Origin: Lachnospiraceae bacterium
GTDB lineage: Bacteria; Bacillota; Clostridia; Lachnospirales; Lachnospiraceae
NCBI GenBank assembly: GCA_022510525.1
Contig: JAFLTH010000015.1
Coordinates: forward strand, 1-45,382
Reading direction: 5' to 3'
Length of the DNA: 45,382 nucleotides
Shown: piece by piece, positions 42,235 to 45,382 of the stretch
Layout of the letters: each line of letters begins with the position of its first letter
Numbering within the stretch: the first letter of the stretch is position 1
Position numbers and translations under genes: made by a program
Notes under the pieces: generated by a model
The model's database searches: none
What the model saw: only the letters and a program-made list of their open reading frames with translations
Told to the model about the DNA's origin: nothing

Positions 42235-44817
42235 TTACTTCTTTGCCGCCGTCAGCTTATCATTCTCCACATCAATCCGAATCACATCCTTAGCCAACAC
42301 TTGGTCCGCCAGAATCAGCTTAGCCGACAAAGTCTCCACATACTTCTGAATATAACGCTTCAGCGGTCTTGCACCATATACCGGATCATATGCATTTTCC
42401 ACTATAAAACTTTCCGCCTTAGGCGTCAGCTCTATAACAAGCTCCCTGTCTGATAAGCGCATATTCAGATCCTTAATAATAAGCCGGATAATTCCGCCAA
42501 TAGCTTCTTTGGTCAGCGGTTTAAACAAAATCGTTTCATCCAGACGGTTCAAAAACTCCGGGCGGAAGTGATTACGTAAATCGTTCATAACCATCTCTTC
42601 GGCTTCCGGTCTTATATTGCCATCCTCGTCAATTCCATCCAAAAGATACTCTGCGCCGATATTGGATGTCATGATCAATATCGTATTCTTGAAGTCCACT
42701 GTTCTTCCCTGCGAATCGGTAATGCGCCCGTCATCCAGTACCTGCAAGAGAACGTTAAACACGTCAGGATGCGCCTTTTCAATCTCGTCAAACAATACTA
42801 CCGAATATGGTTTTCTTCTGACTGCTTCGGTCAATTGTCCGCCTTCCTCATATCCCACATATCCGGGAGGCGCACCAATCAATCTGGAAACCGAGTATTT
42901 CTCCATATACTCACTCATATCAATCCTGACCATATTGTTTTCGTCATCAAAAAGTGATGCCGCCAAAGCCTTGGCAAGCTCGGTCTTACCCACACCTGTG
43001 GGACCCAGAAACAAAAAGGAGCCAATCGGTTTTGTAGGATCTTTGATACCCGCCTTGGAGCGGATAATCGCCTCTGTTACCTTAGTAACGCCCTCTTCCT
43101 GACCAATAACACGCTTATGCAGTTCATCATCCAGATGCAGAGTCTTATTGCGCTCGCTTTCGGTCAGCTTAGCTACCGGAATTCCTGTCCATCTTGAAAT
43201 GATTCTTGCAATCTCTTCATCAGATACACTTTCATGCACAAGTGAAAAGTCCTGATCTTTTACCTTTTCTTCCTCTATTTCAAGCTGTTGTTTCAAAGCC
43301 GGAAGTTTGCCGTAACTGAGTTCGGCTGCCTTCTCATAATCTCCTTCACGCTGTGCAATCTGTATCTGATTGTTTACTTCGTCAATTTCTTCACGTATTT
43401 TCGATAATTTCTCAACGGAATTTTTCTCATTTTCCCACTGAGCCATTCTGTTATCCAACTCGGACTTTAGTTCCGCCAGCTCGCGCTGAAGATGCTCAAG
43501 GCGCTCATGACTTAACCGGTCATCCTCTTTTTTCAATGCAGTTTCTTCTATCTCAAGCTGCATTACCTTGCGCTTCAGTTCGTCCAGCTCGGTCGGCATT
43601 GAATCCAGCTCGGTCTTAATCAATGCGCAGGCCTCATCCACCAGGTCAATCGCCTTATCCGGTAAAAATCTGTCGGAAATATAACGATGTGAAAGCACCG
43701 CTGCACTGACCAGCGCGGTATCCATAATTTTCACCCCATGATAGACTTCATAACGCTCTTTAAGTCCGCGCAGAATAGATATCGTATCTTCCACAGTCGG
43801 CTCCTCAACCATAACAGGCTGGAAACGACGCTCCAGTGCGGCGTCCTTTTCAATATACTGCCTGTATTCGTCCAAAGTCGTGGCACCGATACAATGGAGT
43901 TCACCCCTTGCAAGCATAGGTTTAAGCATATTTCCCGCATCCAGTGCGCCGTCTGTCTTGCCTGCGCCTACGATTGTGTGGAGCTCATCAATGAAAAGTA
44001 TAATCTGCCCGTCACTGCTTTTTACATCATCCAGCACCGCTTTCAACCGTTCCTCAAACTCCCCGCGGTATTTTGCTCCGGCAACTAGGGCGCCCATATC
44101 CAGTGCAAAGATTTTTTTATCCTTAAGTCCCTCCGGAACATCTCCGCGCACAATACGCTGTGCCAGTCCTTCCGCCACCGCGGTTTTACCGACACCCGGT
44201 TCGCCGATGAGAACCGGATTGTTTTTCGTTTTTCTTGAAAGGATACGGATGACATTACGAATCTCATTATCTCTGCCGATAACAGGGTCAAGCTTCTGGT
44301 TTCTGGCTTTTTCCACCAGATCCTGCCCGTATTTTTCCAGGGTATCGTAAGTTGCTTCAGGGTTGTCGGAAGTCACACGCTGATTGCCCCGTACGGTAGA
44401 AAGTGCCTGTAAAAATCTCTCTCCCGTAATTCCAAACTCCCTGAAAATCTCTTTGATTTCCCGGTTCGGATGCTTTATCATCGATAAAAATAAATGCTCC
44501 ACGGAAACATATTCGTCACCAAGACGCTTTGCTTCATCCTCCGCAGTAACAAGCACCTTATTTAAGTCCTGTCCAACGTATATCTGCCCTCCCTGGACTT
44601 TCACCCGTTTTTCAAGTCCCTGCTCTACACGGTTTACGAAATAATCCGTGTTTATTTCCATTTTTTCGATGAGTTTTAAAATCAGGCTGTCATCTATGGT
44701 AAGAAGCGCATAGAGAAGATGTTCCTGCTCAATTTCCTGATTTCCGTACTCATATGCAAGCTTTTCACACTGTTCCACAGCCTGAATGGATTTTTGGGTA
44801 AACTTCGTCAAATTCAT
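42235..44817 (-). CDS. clpB: ClpB protein disaggregase
   Basis: This 860-residue Hsp100 ATPase, with DnaK, extracts proteins from aggregates. It has the N-terminal Clp repeat domain (about 1-145) and AAA-1 with Walker [10 protein letters not shown] (K211). The coiled-coil middle domain (about 405-525) distinguishes ClpB from ClpA/ClpC, and AAA-2 has GPTGVGKTE (K611). The length is normal. It has an AGGAGG ribosome binding site 9 bases before the ATG. It is preceded by a sigma-A promoter embedded in a CIRCE element, so it is likely repressed by HrcA and induced by heat. A perfect hairpin terminator follows, so it is monocistronic. Confidence 0.97.
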   Translation of the reverse strand: MNLTKFTQKSIQAVEQCEKLAYEYGNQEIEQEHLLYALLTIDDSLILKLIEKMEINTDYFVNRVEQGLEKRVKVQGGQIYVGQDLNKVLVTAEDEAKRLGDEYVSVEHLFLSMIKHPNREIKEIFREFGITGERFLQALSTVRGNQRVTSDNPEATYDTLEKYGQDLVEKARNQKLDPVIGRDNEIRNVIRILSRKTKNNPVLIGEPGVGKTAVAEGLAQRIVRGDVPEGLKDKKIFALDMGALVAGAKYRGEFEERLKAVLDDVKSSDGQIILFIDELHTIVGAGKTDGALDAGNMLKPMLARGELHCIGATTLDEYRQYIEKDAALERRFQPVMVEEPTVEDTISILRGLKERYEVYHGVKIMDTALVSAAVLSHRYISDRFLPDKAIDLVDEACALIKTELDSMPTELDELKRKVMQLEIEETALKKEDDRLSHERLEHLQRELAELKSELDNRMAQWENEKNSVEKLSKIREEIDEVNNQIQIAQREGDYEKAAELSYGKLPALKQQLEIEEEKVKDQDFSLVHESVSDEEIARIISRWTGIPVAKLTESERNKTLHLDDELHKRVIGQEEGVTKVTEAIIRSKAGIKDPTKPIGSFLFLGPTGVGKTELAKALAASLFDDENNMVRIDMSEYMEKYSVSRLIGAPPGYVGYEEGGQLTEAVRRKPYSVVLFDEIEKAHPDVFNVLLQVLDDGRITDSQGRTVDFKNTILIMTSNIGAEYLLDGIDEDGNIRPEAEEMVMNDLRNHFRPEFLNRLDETILFKPLTKEAIGGIIRLIIKDLNMRLSDRELVIELTPKAESFIVENAYDPVYGARPLKRYIQKYVETLSAKLILADQVLAKDVIRIDVENDKLTAAKK

Positions 44818-44862
44818 ACTCTCTGCCTCCTTTTTATTTGTGTTTGTTCTATTTACAGTATA

Positions 44863-44891
44863 ACAATATGACTTTTTGTTAGCACTGTCAA
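44863..44891 (-). promoter_or_regulatory. clpB sigma-A promoter
   Basis: TTGACA (44891-44886), a 17-base spacer and TATTGT (44868-44863) lie upstream of clpB. The -35 sits inside the CIRCE element, which would let HrcA block RNA polymerase. Confidence 0.7.
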
Positions 44892-44905
44892 GAGGTGAGT
44901 GCTAA
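44879..44905. promoter_or_regulatory. CIRCE operator (HrcA site)
   Basis: TTAGCACTG, 9 bases, GAGTGCTAA match the CIRCE consensus TTAGCACTC-N9-GAGTGCTAA with one mismatch at the last base of the left arm. This is the HrcA repressor site of heat-shock operons, and it overlaps the clpB promoter. Confidence 0.9.
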
Positions 44906-45002
44906 AATTGTCTGATAATTTTTACAAGCCCAGTGTTTATGCGGGTTTGCAAGTTATAAAATTTTTCTAAACTTATATAATGTCTTGGTTTTTATTATAT
45001 GA

Positions 45003-45008
45003 TATAAT
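45003..45008 (+). promoter_or_regulatory. extended -10 promoter of the serine hydrolase gene
   Basis: A perfect TATAAT preceded by TGA lies about 40 bases before the ATG at 45048. No good -35 is found at the usual distance, which the extended -10 can compensate for. Confidence 0.5.
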
Positions 45009-45047
45009 TATGATGTCAAAAAAATCGGAATTTGGGGGAAAATCGAA

Positions 45048-45382
45048 ATGAGAAGAAAAACAGGAAAAAGTATGGCAAAGGAAATCATAGCCGGCATGGC
45101 TGCACTGTTGCTATTTGCCAATACTTCAATCAGTGTTTTTGCTTCATCAGACCGCCTTACGCCGTCCGGGCTGGCTCTTGAGGACGTTGGCAGCAAAATT
45201 GAAGAATGGGCAGATGAGAATTCTGATGAGTATGTTTCATTTGCCGCAGCGATCTTTTGTAAAGATGATATCGTGTATCAGGGTGCATTCGGATATGCAG
45301 ACCGCGAGAATGGAATTGTGGCTGATAAAGATACGGTGTATGAATGGGGAAGCGCTACAAAGACAATTGTCTGGGTAAGTGT
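45048..45382 (+). CDS. secreted serine hydrolase, beta-lactamase-like (partial)
   Basis: The gene runs off the right edge; 111 codons are present. An ATG with GGGGGAAAA about 9 bases upstream opens MRRKTGKSMAKEIIAGMAAL, a signal peptide with a hydrophobic core, probably cleaved after SVFA near residue 31. The mature part begins with a helix (VGSKIEEWADEN) and a beta pair (GAFGYADREN), and reaches SATK, the SxxK catalytic serine/lysine motif of class C beta-lactamase / penicillin-binding-protein-like hydrolases. It is probably an exported or surface serine hydrolase acting on peptides or the wall. It is divergent from clpB, with an extended -10 TATAAT about 40 bases upstream. Further domains lie outside the window. 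Confidence 0.85.
   Translation, partial: MRRKTGKSMAKEIIAGMAALLLFANTSISVFASSDRLTPSGLALEDVGSKIEEWADENSDEYVSFAAAIFCKDDIVYQGAFGYADRENGIVADKDTVYEWGSATKTIVWVS

Overview
The window reads as chromosome of a spore-forming, AT-rich anaerobic Firmicute, most likely a Lachnospiraceae (Clostridia). The evidence is a complete spoIIAA-spoIIAB-sigF operon, a CIRCE-controlled clpB, strong AGGAGG-type ribosome binding sites with occasional GTG/TTG starts, small families common in that group (DUF4250, DUF975, DUF3892, DUF342) and very large secreted pectate lyases with InlB-type and Ig-like repeats. Genus cannot be fixed from sequence alone. No rRNA, tRNA, CRISPR array, transposase or integrase was seen.

Layout. 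1-735: two overlooked small minus-strand genes, then an AT-rich promoter region. 736-2103: a plus-strand hemerythrin / CheX-like / receiver fusion. 2175-6616: a minus-strand MoxR ATPase - DUF58 - transglutaminase operon. 6722-8696: an AgrC-like GHKL sensor kinase divergent from a DUF3892 protein. 8791-10447: the forespore sigma-F operon. 10608-15007: DUF342 (FapA-like) protein, folC, a 50-residue protein and a zinc-ribbon/TPR membrane protein, all tightly packed. 15110-17809: valS, behind a strong promoter and a terminator-like hairpin. 17961-29699: two tandem paralogous secreted PL1 pectate lyases of 1804 and 1984 residues, one with a long structured leader. 30019-35318: a four-gene minus-strand cassette of adenine DNA methyltransferase, double-GHKL ATPase/histidine kinase, stand-alone receiver protein and HNH endonuclease. 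35405-38936: DUF975 protein, VanR/VanS-type two-component pair and polysaccharide deacetylase, preceded by phased repeats that look like binding sites for the pair's own regulator. 39041-42031: a RACo-like ferredoxin/ASKHA protein with a DUF4250 partner and an S66 LD-carboxypeptidase. 42235-44817: clpB under CIRCE control. 45048 to the right edge: the start of a secreted serine hydrolase.

How it fits together. Most of the window is housekeeping and envelope biology: sporulation, folate, tRNA charging, protein disaggregation and cell-wall remodelling. The accessory parts are the pectin-degrading pair and the cassette at 30019-35318. The cassette is the best candidate for an undescribed system. 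It places a MORC/Hsp90-type ATPase domain and a HisKA-type kinase domain in one protein, next to a receiver protein, an HNH nuclease and a DNA methyltransferase. This suggests a restriction-modification or anti-phage system in which nuclease action may be gated by phosphotransfer. That reading is inference from domain content and gene order. All residue numbers and sites were worked out by hand from the sequence, and no database search was run.
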